Positions 1 to 7,459 of a stretch of DNA of 29,357 nt are shown here, one piece after another (positions within the stretch are counted from its first letter, which is position 1; each line of letters starts with the position of its first letter). Where the stretch lies: NCBI GenBank assembly GCA_964610885.1, contig CAZSWR010000040.1, positions 1 to 29,357 of the forward strand. Reading direction: 5' to 3'. The position numbers and the translations under genes are program-made. Below the pieces are notes generated by a model. It searched no databases, was not told the DNA's origin, and was given only the letters and a program-made list of their open reading frames with translations. The DNA comes from CAZSWR01 sp964610885 (GTDB taxonomy: Bacteria; Bacteroidota; Ignavibacteria; Kapaibacteriales; UBA2268).

Positions 1-25
1 CTACTATCATTTGGAATGGTAGTAG
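1..25. repeat. Family A hairpin, copy 1 (cut by window edge)
   Basis: An 11-nt left arm (1-11) pairs with 15-25 around a TGG loop, with one G-T wobble. The same core (CTACCATT / AATGGTAG) recurs at 3654-3679 and 4607-4639, and in weaker form at 20644-20676, where the full unit is 33 nt with AGTGG/CCACT ends. The left part of this copy probably lies outside the window. A T-rich stretch follows on the plus strand, so it could also act as a terminator for a gene to the left; that is inference. Confidence 0.6.
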
Positions 26-85
26 GACTTTTTAGATTTGTCAGCAGAAAGGAAAAAGTTGCAAGTGGTAAGGGAGATGGTAAAA

Positions 86-118
86 AGATGTGCCACACTT
101 CGGAAGTGTGGCACATCT
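86..118. repeat. Family B hairpin, copy 1 (33 nt, perfect)
   Basis: A perfect inverted repeat with 16-bp arms around a single central base; the left arm starts AGATGTGCCACACTTC. Two further copies of the same length lie at 4670-4702 and 20704-20736. The arm sequence differs between copies, but base pairing is kept at most positions. Confidence 0.85.
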
Positions 119-152
119 GATGGAACCGTATTGTATCACAATGAAATGCAAT

Positions 153-177
153 GTAGGGGCGGGTTCCAAACCCGCCC
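153..177. repeat. Family C palindrome, copy 1
   Basis: GTAGGGGCGGGTT, then CC, then AAACCCGCCC; the GGGCGGGTT / AACCCGCCC arms form a GC-rich hairpin. Other copies lie at 3698-3730, 13565-13589, 20749-20773 and 29311-29335. The bases that follow (CTAATATTCGAT) recur after a degenerate copy near 20534, so part of the flank belongs to the repeated unit. Confidence 0.8.
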
Positions 178-209
178 TAATATTCGATGAAAAGAAGAAT
201 AAATCGGGC

Positions 210-1079
210 TTACTCGAAATCTTCGAAGGTAAGCCAGGCGATCCTTTTCGATACTTGTTGCCAATCGAGATGCTCATTATCTCTGTGAATCAGGTCTTGG
301 GCAAGCGCATTGGGATTGCTCAGGTATTCGTTCATTTTGTAGCCGTAGAGCCTTGAGTGGGGCCGGTCTTTGAAGTATTTCGGAGTCAGCAGTACGAAAA
401 GGCTTCTGTCGTCAGGATTCTCGAGCATTACGTCGATATTCCGAGCGATCTGGTTCCTCGTTACGTCGTAGCTCACCTGATACGAAATGTCTGAAAGATA
501 CTTTGCTTCAATCAATATTTTGAATTGAGTGCTCTCGTTACAAATGTAAGCATCTACCTGAGTCGAGCCTTCCAAGTCTTTTCTGAATTTGCATTCCTTT
601 TGTTTCTCTTCTTTTTGTGTCCCGGCATCGATAGCATAAGGAACCAAATGGCGTTTCTCTAAGTTCATACTCAAGAATTCTTTGTATCCCTTGGGAGCAG
701 GTAAGTCTTTCTCGAACTTGAGATTCAAATCTCCTTCCATAAGGTCGTCCCAAGTCGGATTACAAGAGCTTGAATTCTGGAATGGAGGCAACTCTCCGAA
801 TGCCTTAGACAGAATTGCCTTCAGCCGATTCTTTGTATTTTGCGGATTGTTTTCGAATAGGTTGAGAAACGTACGGGCTGTATGGAATCTTTCGTCTTTT
901 TCGGCTTGCCTGTATGTCTTGTATTTATCCTTAGGGGCAATACCTTTTTCATAATCTACGTAGTTTTTAATACTATCGCTATAGTACTGGACGAATTTGC
1001 TTGCATTTAGGCTTTCGAAGTGGGTTGCAAGTTGTTCTTCCGTAAAGGGCATTAGTTCCGGGTGCATAATCATTGTCAT
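210..1079 (-). CDS. PD-(D/E)XK nuclease-like protein (289 aa)
   Basis: A protein of unknown specific function. The central part (about residues 170-215) has the layout of a PD-(D/E)XK nuclease core: an acidic residue in a first strand (QVDAYI, D176), a second strand ending in IEAK (E191, K193), then a helix with RNQIARNID. This is the arrangement of many restriction and DNA-repair nucleases; no target-recognition domain is recognisable, and the N-terminal 140 residues match nothing I know. The chosen ATG overlaps the stop codon of a degenerate upstream reading frame (ATGA), so this was probably the downstream partner of a coupled pair whose first gene is now broken. Two further in-frame ATGs follow within five codons. 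The neighbouring genes are also defence-like. The nuclease fold is a motif-based inference; the reading frame itself looks intact. Confidence 0.7.
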   Translation of the reverse strand: MTMIMHPELMPFTEEQLATHFESLNASKFVQYYSDSIKNYVDYEKGIAPKDKYKTYRQAEKDERFHTARTFLNLFENNPQNTKNRLKAILSKAFGELPPFQNSSSCNPTWDDLMEGDLNLKFEKDLPAPKGYKEFLSMNLEKRHLVPYAIDAGTQKEEKQKECKFRKDLEGSTQVDAYICNESTQFKILIEAKYLSDISYQVSYDVTRNQIARNIDVMLENPDDRSLFVLLTPKYFKDRPHSRLYGYKMNEYLSNPNALAQDLIHRDNEHLDWQQVSKRIAWLTFEDFE

Positions 1080-1289
1080 AGTCTTAATCCTTTTGATTTA
1101 TAAAACACTTCTTCAATTTCTTCAATACTTGGTAATGAGCCTTTGAATAAATCAGGCAAAGCCCTTGTCAATTCATATTCTGAAATACCAATTGGTTTAT
1201 TCCTCTTGTGCTTCTAATTTGGCAACGGGCAGTTGCGTAATTTTCTTCCAACAAATATGAGATGTTAATTGACGTATTGTGTCAATACG
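1076..1289 (-). pseudogene. Remnant of a YhcG/COG4804-like (DUF1016) nuclease gene
   Basis: Reading leftwards from about 1210, one frame gives NKPIGISEYELTRALPDL, then KGSLPSIEEIEE and a stop at 1076-1078. This looks like the C-terminal tail of COG4804 proteins, which end in a KPIG...YxL...LP...LPSIE-type segment. Just upstream another frame (1289 to 1197) reads RIDTIRQLTSH..., then LPVAKLEAQEE and a stop; it loosely resembles the N-terminal DUF1016 helical region. Lines like these would result if most of the gene were deleted and the rest frameshifted. The final stop overlaps the ATG of the 289-aa nuclease gene, as expected for former translational coupling. The C-terminal assignment is moderately firm; the upstream piece is tentative. 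No search could be run. Confidence 0.5.
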
Positions 1290-1676
1290 CTACATCTGAT
1301 TCAATCTATTCCCGCCTGAGCAAATGTTTCAATGTCTGTTTATGTGGCCGCTTCCACAGTCATACTCTCGGAATATCGACAAATCCCCCAACCCCATTTT
1401 TCTAAGGGGCCAAAGAAAGGTATGTGCTAATACGTTGATAATTATGGAGATATGACTTGGATCAAACCTACGGGTTAACCCGTAGGATGGGACAGAGTTA
1501 CTTTTTCAACAACCACCTAAAAAAGCATTATCGAAGCTGTGAACAATACCAAATTGAATTGCCCGAATTCTCGTCGCCAATCGAAGTGTTTTCGAGATGC
1601 GAAATTCTTATTTGCTCGGTAAGCAAATATTTTGCAATTTGCATTTGCTTGTTTGAAGTAATACCAACGGTGCGCT
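1290..1676. other. Intergenic stretch upstream of the ATPase gene
   Basis: About 390 nt with no convincing gene. It holds the 20-bp palindrome at 1467-1486 and, around 1380-1420, a C-rich then G-rich stretch. The segment before the ATPase start (1610-1676) is AT-rich with several TTTG/TTGC elements, but I could not fit a clear promoter. Confidence 0.5.
1467..1486. repeat. Perfect 20-bp palindrome
   Basis: CCTACGGGTT followed by its exact reverse complement AACCCGTAGG. It lies 190 nt upstream of the ATPase gene and appears once in the window. It resembles the other intergenic palindromes here in layout but not in sequence. Confidence 0.75.
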
Positions 1677-2948
1677 ATGAAAATAAAAAGCCTGCAAATA
1701 TCAAATTTCAAGAGTTTCCGCTCGATCGACTTGCACTTGAGCGATTTCAATGTGCTTGTCGGCCAGAATGCTTCCGGGAAATCGAATTTCCTCAACATAT
1801 TCCGATTCATCCGCGATATTGTTACCGACGGATTGGAAAACGCCATTTCGATGCAGGGCGGAATTGAATTCCTGCGGAATATGGCATTGGCAAAGGAAGT
1901 TGATAAAATGCACTTCCGCGTGGTCGTCGATGCCGAAAATACAGGCTTCGCAAGCAAGCGAAACACCAAAACGGAGTTCGTCATGCAGGACTTCATGCTG
2001 GAGTTCATTCTGCAATTCGATCGCCAAAACACGGAGTATTCCATCGTGCAGGACAGGCTCGTCAAGACTTTCGAGGTCTTCCACCGCTCCACAGCCGCCC
2101 AGGGCAAAATCGTCAGCAAAGGACTCTGCCATCTGCACGTGAACAACGTCAATTCCATGCTCACTATATCCTTGGACAACCGCTCGGCAATCAAGAAACT
2201 CGCCATCGAAGACTTCTATCCGATGGATGCAATTCCGACGAAGGTTTTCCCGTCGAACTCCAAAAACAAGAAATTGCTTATCGAATCCGATTTGTATTTT
2301 ATCAACAATTTGCTCAATCTCAAATCGTTTTTCGAGGACACATCCATTTATTTCTTCGAGACTTCGCTCCCGAAACAGGCCGCATCGGTGGCCGGCAAGG
2401 CCGAATTGGAAGAAAATGGCGAAAACCTGGCGCTCGTGCTGCGCCGCATCCTGACGGACGAAGACAAGAAACGCTCCCTGTTCAACTTAGTGCGCCACGT
2501 GCTGCCCTTCATCGAGAAAATCGACGTTACGCGCTATTTGAATAAATACCTGCAAATAGTACTAAAAGAAACATATTCATCGGCAGAAAACGTGCCTTCG
2601 TTCCTGATGTCCGACGGTACAATAATCCTGCTGGCGCTGATCATAGCGATCTATTTCGAGCAGAAGCCGCTCTCCATTTTCGACGAGCCGGAGCGCAGCA
2701 TTCACCCGTACCTTATCTCGAAACTCATCGAAATGATGCGCGAAGCCTCCACGCAAAAGCAGATCATCGTGGCCACGCACCACCCCGAAGTGGTCAAATA
2801 CGCCGGTTTGGACAACCTGCTGCTGGTCCAAAGGGACAAAAACGGGTTCTCGGTGGTGAACCGCCCGATCGAGAAGCGCGAAATCAAGACTTTCCTCAAA
2901 AATGAGATTGGCATCGAAGAGTTGTACGTCCAGAATCTGCTCGGGTAG
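1677..2948 (+). CDS. SMC/ABC-type AAA ATPase (COG4637/AAA_21-like, 423 aa)
   Basis: A predicted ATPase of the RecF/SMC/OLD-type ABC group, acting in the cytoplasm. It opens with the typical first strand (KIKSLQISNFKSF) and a Walker A motif, GQNASGKSN, at residues 29-37. The C-terminal half has a signature-like SDGT segment, a Walker B followed by the D-loop region (IFDEPERSIHP, about 334-344) and a switch histidine in ATHHPE (about 366-371). Length fits single-domain COG4637-type ATPases. The stop is followed after 4 nt by a gene for a TOPRIM-like protein, so the two form an operon and probably one complex. Split ATPase-TOPRIM pairs are a common theme of anti-phage systems (OLD, Gabija, PARIS). 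The defence role is inferred from architecture and neighbours. No clear Shine-Dalgarno precedes the ATG, as is common in Bacteroidota. Confidence 0.85.
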   Translation: MKIKSLQISNFKSFRSIDLHLSDFNVLVGQNASGKSNFLNIFRFIRDIVTDGLENAISMQGGIEFLRNMALAKEVDKMHFRVVVDAENTGFASKRNTKTEFVMQDFMLEFILQFDRQNTEYSIVQDRLVKTFEVFHRSTAAQGKIVSKGLCHLHVNNVNSMLTISLDNRSAIKKLAIEDFYPMDAIPTKVFPSNSKNKKLLIESDLYFINNLLNLKSFFEDTSIYFFETSLPKQAASVAGKAELEENGENLALVLRRILTDEDKKRSLFNLVRHVLPFIEKIDVTRYLNKYLQIVLKETYSSAENVPSFLMSDGTIILLALIIAIYFEQKPLSIFDEPERSIHPYLISKLIEMMREASTQKQIIVATHHPEVVKYAGLDNLLLVQRDKNGFSVVNRPIEKREIKTFLKNEIGIEELYVQNLLG

Positions 2949-2952
2949 CCGC

Positions 2953-3507
2953 ATGGTGATAAACACACTCTACGTTTTCGTCGAGGGCAACGATGACGAA
3001 CTATTCTTCAGGCGTGCGCTCATCCCGCTGTTCGAGCGGTTCTACGACAAAGTGAACGTTTTCCAGTATTCGCAGAAAAAGCGCGAAAAGGTGGAAAATT
3101 TCCTGGCGTCCATCCGATTCTTGGACTACGACTACGTTTTCGTGGCCGACCGCGACGAACGGTACTCGCTGAACGAGAAACGGCACTTGTTGCTGCACAA
3201 ATACTCGAATATCGAAAAGGAGCGGCTTGCAATCGTCATCAATGAGATAGAAAGTTGGTTCTTGGCCGGCATCCCGACGGAGTTTTCGCGCGTTTACCGC
3301 TTGCCCGTCATCGAAAACACCGACGAAACCACAAAAGAAGACTTCAACCAGTACTACCGCGGCCGCTTCCACTCCCGCATCGATTTCATGCAAGAAATCC
3401 TGAAATACTGGCAATTGGACGTGGCCCGGAAGAAAAACCACTCATTCGATTTCTTTGTGAATAACTACCTGAAGCCATGCTTCGAACCGGTTGCACAGCC
3501 AGTGTAA
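2953..3507 (+). CDS. TOPRIM-like/DUF4276-like protein, partner of the ATPase (184 aa)
   Basis: Residues 6-19 (LYVFVEGNDDELFF) give the first strand and acidic residue (E11) of a TOPRIM-type fold; YVFVADRDE (61-69) supplies the DxD pair (D66, D68). A later EIESWFLAG (98-106) resembles the ESWFLA motif of DUF4276 proteins, which are often encoded beside COG4637 ATPases. The start at 2953 was chosen because the conserved strand begins right after it; an earlier ATG at 2902 would overlap the ATPase gene by 47 nt and add 17 unconserved-looking residues. The product may be a nuclease gated by the upstream ATPase, as in OLD-type systems. Metal-binding residues are present, so activity is plausible, but the substrate cannot be told from sequence. 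Confidence 0.75.
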   Translation: MVINTLYVFVEGNDDELFFRRALIPLFERFYDKVNVFQYSQKKREKVENFLASIRFLDYDYVFVADRDERYSLNEKRHLLLHKYSNIEKERLAIVINEIESWFLAGIPTEFSRVYRLPVIENTDETTKEDFNQYYRGRFHSRIDFMQEILKYWQLDVARKKNHSFDFFVNNYLKPCFEPVAQPV

Positions 3508-3547
3508 TGATTAGATGATTAGCTGATGTGGTGATGAAGTTGAAAGC

Positions 3548-3595
3548 GTCTGAACTGGGATTCATTTGATTTCTATGATTATTATGATTGATTTA
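3548..3595. repeat. Family E, 9-nt-periodic TGATT repeat, copy 1
   Basis: GTCTGAACTGGGATT followed by TGATTTCTA, TGATTATTA and TGATTGATT: a TGATTNNNN unit with 9-nt spacing. Copies beginning with the same TCTGAACTG lead lie at 13504-13545, 13605-13640 and 20459-20507. None lies inside a recognisable gene. Confidence 0.75.
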
Positions 3596-3653
3596 TCTTT
3601 TTTTCTTTAAACTAGCTACTTGCAACTCTTTCTTTTTCAATAGTTAAGCGCAA

Positions 3654-3679
3654 AGTGGTACTACCATTCCTAATGGTAG
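3654..3679. repeat. Family A hairpin, copy 2
   Basis: CTACCATT (3661-3668) pairs exactly with AATGGTAG (3672-3679) around a CCT loop. The AGTGGTA at 3654-3660 matches the left end of the 33-nt unit seen at 4607, but its right partner is lost. It stands 18 nt before a family C palindrome. Confidence 0.65.
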
Positions 3680-3697
3680 ATGATTACCTGATACACG

Positions 3698-3730
3698 ATG
3701 TATGGGCGGGTTTGGAACCCGCCCATACAT
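3698..3730. repeat. Family C palindrome, copy 2 (33 nt)
   Basis: 15-bp perfect arms (ATGTATGGGCGGGTT / AACCCGCCCATACAT) with a TGG loop. The outer bases differ from copy 1 (TATGGG in place of TAGGGG), but both arms changed together, so pairing is preserved. Confidence 0.85.
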
Positions 3731-3840
3731 TTCATTTCAGCGTGATTCAAATTCGATTCTGCCGGAAAGTGCAAGTTCTATGGGCAAGTAAATTTGAATT
3801 GTGGATAAAATTTCGTAGATTGTAATGGCAGTCTGATGTT

Positions 3841-4266
3841 ATGATTGCATCGATAAACAAGTTTAAGATCGCGAACGCAATGGAGACCAGAAAGATAATG
3901 GAGTTCTGGATTGACGGATCCAACAAAGACTACAAGACAATGAATGATTTGTTCGATACTGGCAATTATTCATGGGCTTTGTTTATTGGGCATCTTGTAA
4001 TTGAAAAACTGCTGAAAGCGCTTTACTCCAAGTCTCGGAACGAAGCTCCGCCTCCAATTCACGACCTGCGAAGACTCGCGCTAAATGCAGGTTTGAAAAT
4101 CTAAAAAGATATGCTAATCATGCTGGATACAATCACACGATTCAATATCAGCGCCAGATATGACGATTACAAACAAAGCTTTTACAAACTCTGTACGAAA
4201 GAGTTTACAACTGTGTGGATTGCCAATATAAAGGATTGCCGCTTATGGATAAAATCGATGCTATAA
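3841..4266 (+). pseudogene. HEPN-domain toxin gene interrupted by one in-frame TAA
   Basis: Residues 1-87 are a clear HEPN domain of the COG1895 type: FWIDGSNKDYKTMNDLF, then FIGHLVIEKLLKALY and PPIHDLRRLALNAGLKI. A TAA at 4102-4104 ends this frame. The same frame then continues with LDTITRFNISARYDDYK, SFYKLCTKEF and LRLWIKSML up to a stop at 4264-4266, which is the usual C-terminal half of these proteins. Spacing across the stop is what an uninterrupted domain would have, so a single substitution, not an indel, explains it. HEPN partners of MNT proteins are RNase-type toxins controlled by AMPylation. Here full-length toxin is not expected unless the stop is read through or translation restarts at the ATG at 4111. 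The end overlaps the MNT gene by 22 nt. A sequencing error cannot be excluded. Confidence 0.85.
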
Positions 4267-4568
4267 AGCTCGCCGAAAGATTCATTGAAAAGGTTCGTGA
4301 ATCAGGGCTGACAGTTTCGGAAGCACTTCTTTTTGGCTCCTATGCTAAGGGTTTGCAAACCGAATATAGCGATATTGACCTGGCGATCGTTCTCGGCCCG
4401 GGAGTTGCGCATTCATTCGATATTGATGTACAACTCATGGTTTTACGCATGGGCGATGAAATCGACATCGAACCACACGCTTTTTCTCAGGACGAGTTTT
4501 CGGAAGACATCCCGCTCGTAAATCAAATCATCAGCCACGGTATCAGGATTTCTGCCCAGGCATCGTAG
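4245..4568 (+). CDS. MNT-type nucleotidyltransferase antitoxin (107 aa)
   Basis: A minimal nucleotidyltransferase. It has the GSYAKG motif (31-36) followed by SDIDLAIV (D43 and D45) and a third acidic position in DEIDIEPH (D74/E76), i.e. the complete GSx(10)DxD...D catalytic set. Proteins of this family AMPylate, and so silence, the HEPN toxin encoded beside them. The start at 4245 gives the usual domain boundary; an ATG 30 nt earlier is possible. The gene overlaps the end of the HEPN frame, the usual arrangement. The antitoxin reads as intact while the toxin gene carries a stop, which is the survivable order of decay. Confidence 0.88.
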   Translation: MDKIDAIKLAERFIEKVRESGLTVSEALLFGSYAKGLQTEYSDIDLAIVLGPGVAHSFDIDVQLMVLRMGDEIDIEPHAFSQDEFSEDIPLVNQIISHGIRISAQAS

Positions 4569-4606
4569 CGAAACTTCGTTGTTGATGATTACTTTATTTT
4601 CAAGAA

Positions 4607-4639
4607 AGTGGCACTACCATTTGGATTGGTAGCACCACT
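4607..4639. repeat. Family A hairpin, copy 3 (33 nt)
   Basis: Starts AGTGGCACTACCATT, has a TGG loop region and ends ATTGGTAGCACCACT; three of 15 arm positions do not pair. It lies between the MNT gene (plus) and the flagellar operon end (minus), followed after 30 nt by a family B hairpin. Confidence 0.75.
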
Positions 4640-4669
4640 CTAACTTTTTATATTTCAGTTATTTACTTT

Positions 4670-4702
4670 AGATGCGCCACACTTCGGAAGTGTGGCACAT
4701 CT
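4670..4702. repeat. Family B hairpin, copy 2 (33 nt)
   Basis: Differs from copy 1 (86-118) by a single base in the left arm (AGATGC in place of AGATGT), giving 15 paired positions of 16. It lies in the convergent gap between the MNT gene and the flagellar operon, where it could end transcripts from either side; neither strand has a long T run directly after it. Confidence 0.8.
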
Positions 4703-4867
4703 TGCTGAAAAGTCACTCGTCCCTTGGTGGTATAAACCTTCTGAAGCTTCACCAAGATTGGGCATAATAAATCCTATTCAATCTACTTGCTACTTTTACC
4801 TTTTTACTTGCAACTATTTTATCATCTCATCTTCACATCAGCAAATCAGCACATCCCCCACATTGCG
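4703..4867. other. Spacer downstream of the flagellar operon
   Basis: Non-coding. CTTGGTG (4723-4729) and CACCAAG (4750-4756) could form a 7-bp stem enclosing the small palindrome GAAGCTTC. Near 4830-4856 is a CACATCAGC / ATCAGCACATC stretch resembling the family F element at 20780-20798. No T run follows the stem on the minus strand, so it is not a good terminator. Confidence 0.4.
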
Positions 4868-5599
4868 CTATTGAATTGGAATCCCTTGGGCGCCGCCCTG
4901 CTGAATGATCATGCGGGCCTTCTCGGCGGGCATGGCGTCGAGCACTTTGGCGGCTTTCTTCTTTTGCATCAATTTGAGCATCTTGGCGGCTTCGCGAGGT
5001 TCCAAATTCTGCAAAATTCCGGCCACTGCCACCGCATTCGATGAATTCATAATCTTCGAGAATGCCTCTGTGTTCAGGTTCGCAATAGTATCGTTACGCC
5101 TCTGCGCCAGTTTCTTTTGCTCCTCGGCCTCCGCCTGAAGCATTCGGATTGTGCTTTGGTGCGATTGGATCAGAGCATTCAACTTGCCGATTGAATCCAA
5201 AAAAACCTGTTCGGGATGGAATGAAATCAGGCGCGATACTTCGTCGCGAGATCTGCGCAACGAGTCCTCCACGTAGTATTTCATTGTTACCAACGAATTA
5301 ACCGAATCGGTCAGCGTGCGCACTTGTTTGCCAAGCGTATCGGAGTCGAACCGATACAATTCCTTGAGTATAAGGGCATCTTGCAAATAATCGAAATCCT
5401 CTTTGAACAGCTCCAATTTGGGCCGTGGCGGGGTAGTGTCCACGATAATCGGTTCGACTTTTGCCGTTGTATCGATTGGGGCGGGTGGCAGCCCAAGGAT
5501 TGTCCTATCGTATTGATAGACGCCGAAGACAAGGCCCGCGACGATAAGCAATCCACCAATCAAAGACCCCGCAACTATTAATATCTGTTTGTTATCCAT
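4868..5599 (-). CDS. MotE-like flagellar protein with MgtE_N-type C-terminus (243 aa)
   Basis: The last gene of the flagellar operon. A membrane segment at residues 5-27 (ILIVAGSLIGGLLIVAGLVF) is followed by a proline/threonine-rich linker, a long charged heptad region (about 65-165, coiled coil likely) and a C-terminal helical domain (about 170-240) with EAFSKIMNSS, ILQNLEPREAAKML and AAKVLDAMPAEKA. This resembles the MgtE N-terminal domain found in MotE proteins, periplasmic chaperones for the stator protein MotC in rhizobia, also seen after fliJ in other bacteria. The start at 5599 was preferred over an ATG 30 nt upstream because GGGA lies about 9 nt before it and the membrane segment then starts close to the N-terminus. 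The precise role here (motor, export or Mg-independent scaffold) is inference; no motA/motB lies in the window. Confidence 0.7.
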   Translation of the reverse strand: MDNKQILIVAGSLIGGLLIVAGLVFGVYQYDRTILGLPPAPIDTTAKVEPIIVDTTPPRPKLELFKEDFDYLQDALILKELYRFDSDTLGKQVRTLTDSVNSLVTMKYYVEDSLRRSRDEVSRLISFHPEQVFLDSIGKLNALIQSHQSTIRMLQAEAEEQKKLAQRRNDTIANLNTEAFSKIMNSSNAVAVAGILQNLEPREAAKMLKLMQKKKAAKVLDAMPAEKARMIIQQGGAQGIPIQ

Positions 5600-5647
5600 T
5601 GCAATTCCCAAGCTATCATTGTGCTGCAAACCAAATATGAGAAATCA

Positions 5648-6106
5648 TCACACAAAATTGGATTCATCGCCGGAGCTGCGCGCGGCGTAGCGGGCGATAC
5701 CGATTGCGTCGAGCGTTTGCGATTCCTCTTTGTTCAATTCAAATTTATAAGTTTCAAACTTCTTTTCTTTCAGTTTTTCCATTATTTTCTGTTCGCGCAT
5801 TGCATTGTTCAGGACGATTCTTTTCGCGGCCTCGATCTCGAGCAGCCGGGCCAGTTCTTTTTTCATTTCTTCGATCGTGCGCTCCACGTGGCGCTTGTGG
5901 TCGTCCATTGCGCGAAGTTCGTCCGATTTGACCAATCCGAAGCCCGCATTGCGCAATCCGAGCAAATAATTGGTCGTATCCTCGATTTCCTGTTCTTTGC
6001 GCGTCCGCAGCCCAACGGCTTTCTGGAGGTCTTCCTTGGCGGCCTGGGCCTTGTGCGTCCGCAATTTGAGGATAGTTTCCAATCTGAATTCAAATTTCTT
6101 CGCCAT
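5648..6106 (-). CDS. fliJ: Flagellar export protein FliJ
   Basis: 152 residues, almost wholly charged and helical, opening with the family's typical KFEFRLETILKLRTHKAQ. FliJ is the coiled-coil stalk of the flagellar export ATPase: it sits in the pore of the FliI hexamer and contacts FlhA, helping to couple ATP hydrolysis and proton motive force to export. The length is usual (about 145-150). An AAAGG element lies about 9 nt before the ATG. It follows fliI by 21 nt, the standard fliH-fliI-fliJ order, which supports this assignment despite weak sequence conservation in the family. Confidence 0.88.
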   Translation of the reverse strand: MAKKFEFRLETILKLRTHKAQAAKEDLQKAVGLRTRKEQEIEDTTNYLLGLRNAGFGLVKSDELRAMDDHKRHVERTIEEMKKELARLLEIEAAKRIVLNNAMREQKIMEKLKEKKFETYKFELNKEESQTLDAIGIARYAARSSGDESNFV

Positions 6107-6127
6107 TTCGATCGCCTTTCATTCAGC

Positions 6128-7459
6128 CTAAGCGCTTTGGCCCAATTCGAGCACCATGCCGGACGTGCTTTCGAAATCAGTTTCCTCCTCGATTCCTTGG
6201 CGCAGAAAGGCGTTTATCCTGTCGATATTGGCAACTGCTCGGTCGATTGCCGCATTCGTCCCTTTCTGGTATGCGCCCACGCTAATTAAATCTTCGGCAC
6301 CTCTGTAGGTGGCCATCATTTCCTTCACCGACCGCGCGGCCTTCATCTGCTCCCGAGGAATGACGTCGCCCATGACGCGGCTGACGCTTTCGAGTACGTC
6401 GATCGCCGGATAGTGCCCGAAGGAGGCCAATCGGCGAGTAAGGATCGTGTGGCCGTCAAGGATACCACGGGCGGCGTCGGACACCGGCTCGTTGAAGTCG
6501 TCGCCCTCCACCAGCACTGTGTACAGGCCGGTAATCGAACCGACAGAAGAAGTTCCGGCGCGTTCCATTGTTTTCTGCATCATCTGGAACACCGATGGCG
6601 TATAGCCCTTCGAGGTTGGCGGTTCGCCGATCGAAAGCCCCACCTCGCGCTGCGCCATCGAAAACCTGGTAATCGAATCCATCATCAGCAGCACGTCAAG
6701 GGACTGGTCTCGGAAGTACTCAGCGATTGCAGTGGCTGTCAGAGCGGCTTTCACGCGGACCAATGGCGGCGATTCGCTCGTTGCGATGATCAGCACCGAC
6801 CGCTTCAAGCCGTCCGGGCCGAGGTCCTTTTCAATAAATTCTTTGACCTCGCGGCCACGCTCGCCGATTAGTGCAATCACGTTCACGTCGGCAGAAGTAT
6901 TTCGAGCAATCATGCCGATAAGCGTCGATTTCCCGACGCCCGAACCGGCAAAAATGCCCATACGTTGCCCTTTCCCGATGGTCAGTAGTCCGTCGAGCGC
7001 GCGGATACCTGTTTGCAGCGGTTGCGAAATCCTCGTCCGGGTGAGCGGATTGGGCGGCATTGAATAGACTGAACGCAGCTCACCTTTTATTGGTTCGCCG
7101 CCGTCCATCGGATGCCCAAGCCCGTCGAGTATGCGCCCAAGCATGTCCGGCGATGTCCTGACGCTAAGCCCTTCGCCCATAGCAACTATTTCCATGCCCG
7201 GCGAAATATCGGTCAGTTCGCCCAATGGCATCGAAAGGATAATCCCATCGCGAAAGCCGACGATTTCCGAGCGGCAGACCACTTCGCCATCCCGGCCAAG
7301 AAGCGAACAAACCTCGCCAATGGGCGCCTTGGGGCCTTCGCTTTCGAGCACGGAGCCTACCACCTTCGTAACCCGGCCGCGCATCTGAAGGGTATTCGTG
7401 CGGGCCAATCTGTCGCTCATCCGGTTCAATATCTGGTCTGTGTCGATCATAGGCCTCAC
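6128..7459 (-). CDS. fliI: Flagellum-specific ATPase FliI
   Basis: The hexameric ATPase at the cytoplasmic base of the flagellar export gate, homologous to the F1 beta subunit and to type III secretion ATPases. Walker A is AGSGVGKST (171-179), Walker B is DVLLMMD (255-261), and SITRFSMAQREVGLSIGEPP is the characteristic segment after it. The N-terminal barrel and the LDGLGHPMDG motif (111-120) are present. Length (443 aa) is normal. The start is not settled: a GTG at 7459 overlaps the fliH stop (GTGA), with GGAGG 4 nt before it, while an ATG at 7450 gives 440 aa. Either way translation is coupled to fliH. Confidence 0.97.
   Translation of the reverse strand: MRPMIDTDQILNRMSDRLARTNTLQMRGRVTKVVGSVLESEGPKAPIGEVCSLLGRDGEVVCRSEIVGFRDGIILSMPLGELTDISPGMEIVAMGEGLSVRTSPDMLGRILDGLGHPMDGGEPIKGELRSVYSMPPNPLTRTRISQPLQTGIRALDGLLTIGKGQRMGIFAGSGVGKSTLIGMIARNTSADVNVIALIGERGREVKEFIEKDLGPDGLKRSVLIIATSESPPLVRVKAALTATAIAEYFRDQSLDVLLMMDSITRFSMAQREVGLSIGEPPTSKGYTPSVFQMMQKTMERAGTSSVGSITGLYTVLVEGDDFNEPVSDAARGILDGHTILTRRLASFGHYPAIDVLESVSRVMGDVIPREQMKAARSVKEMMATYRGAEDLISVGAYQKGTNAAIDRAVANIDRINAFLRQGIEEETDFESTSGMVLELGQSA

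Noticed and set aside
1457..1867. 136-codon frame overlapping the ATPase start
   Set aside because: It overlaps the conserved Walker A region of the real gene in another frame and shows no motif.
4723..4756. Terminator for the flagellar operon (CTTGGTG/CACCAAG stem)
   Set aside because: The loop is 20 nt and no T run follows on the minus strand.
5621..6289. 222-codon plus-strand frame over fliJ
   Set aside because: Antisense shadow of fliJ and the end of fliI; its residue mix is not protein-like.
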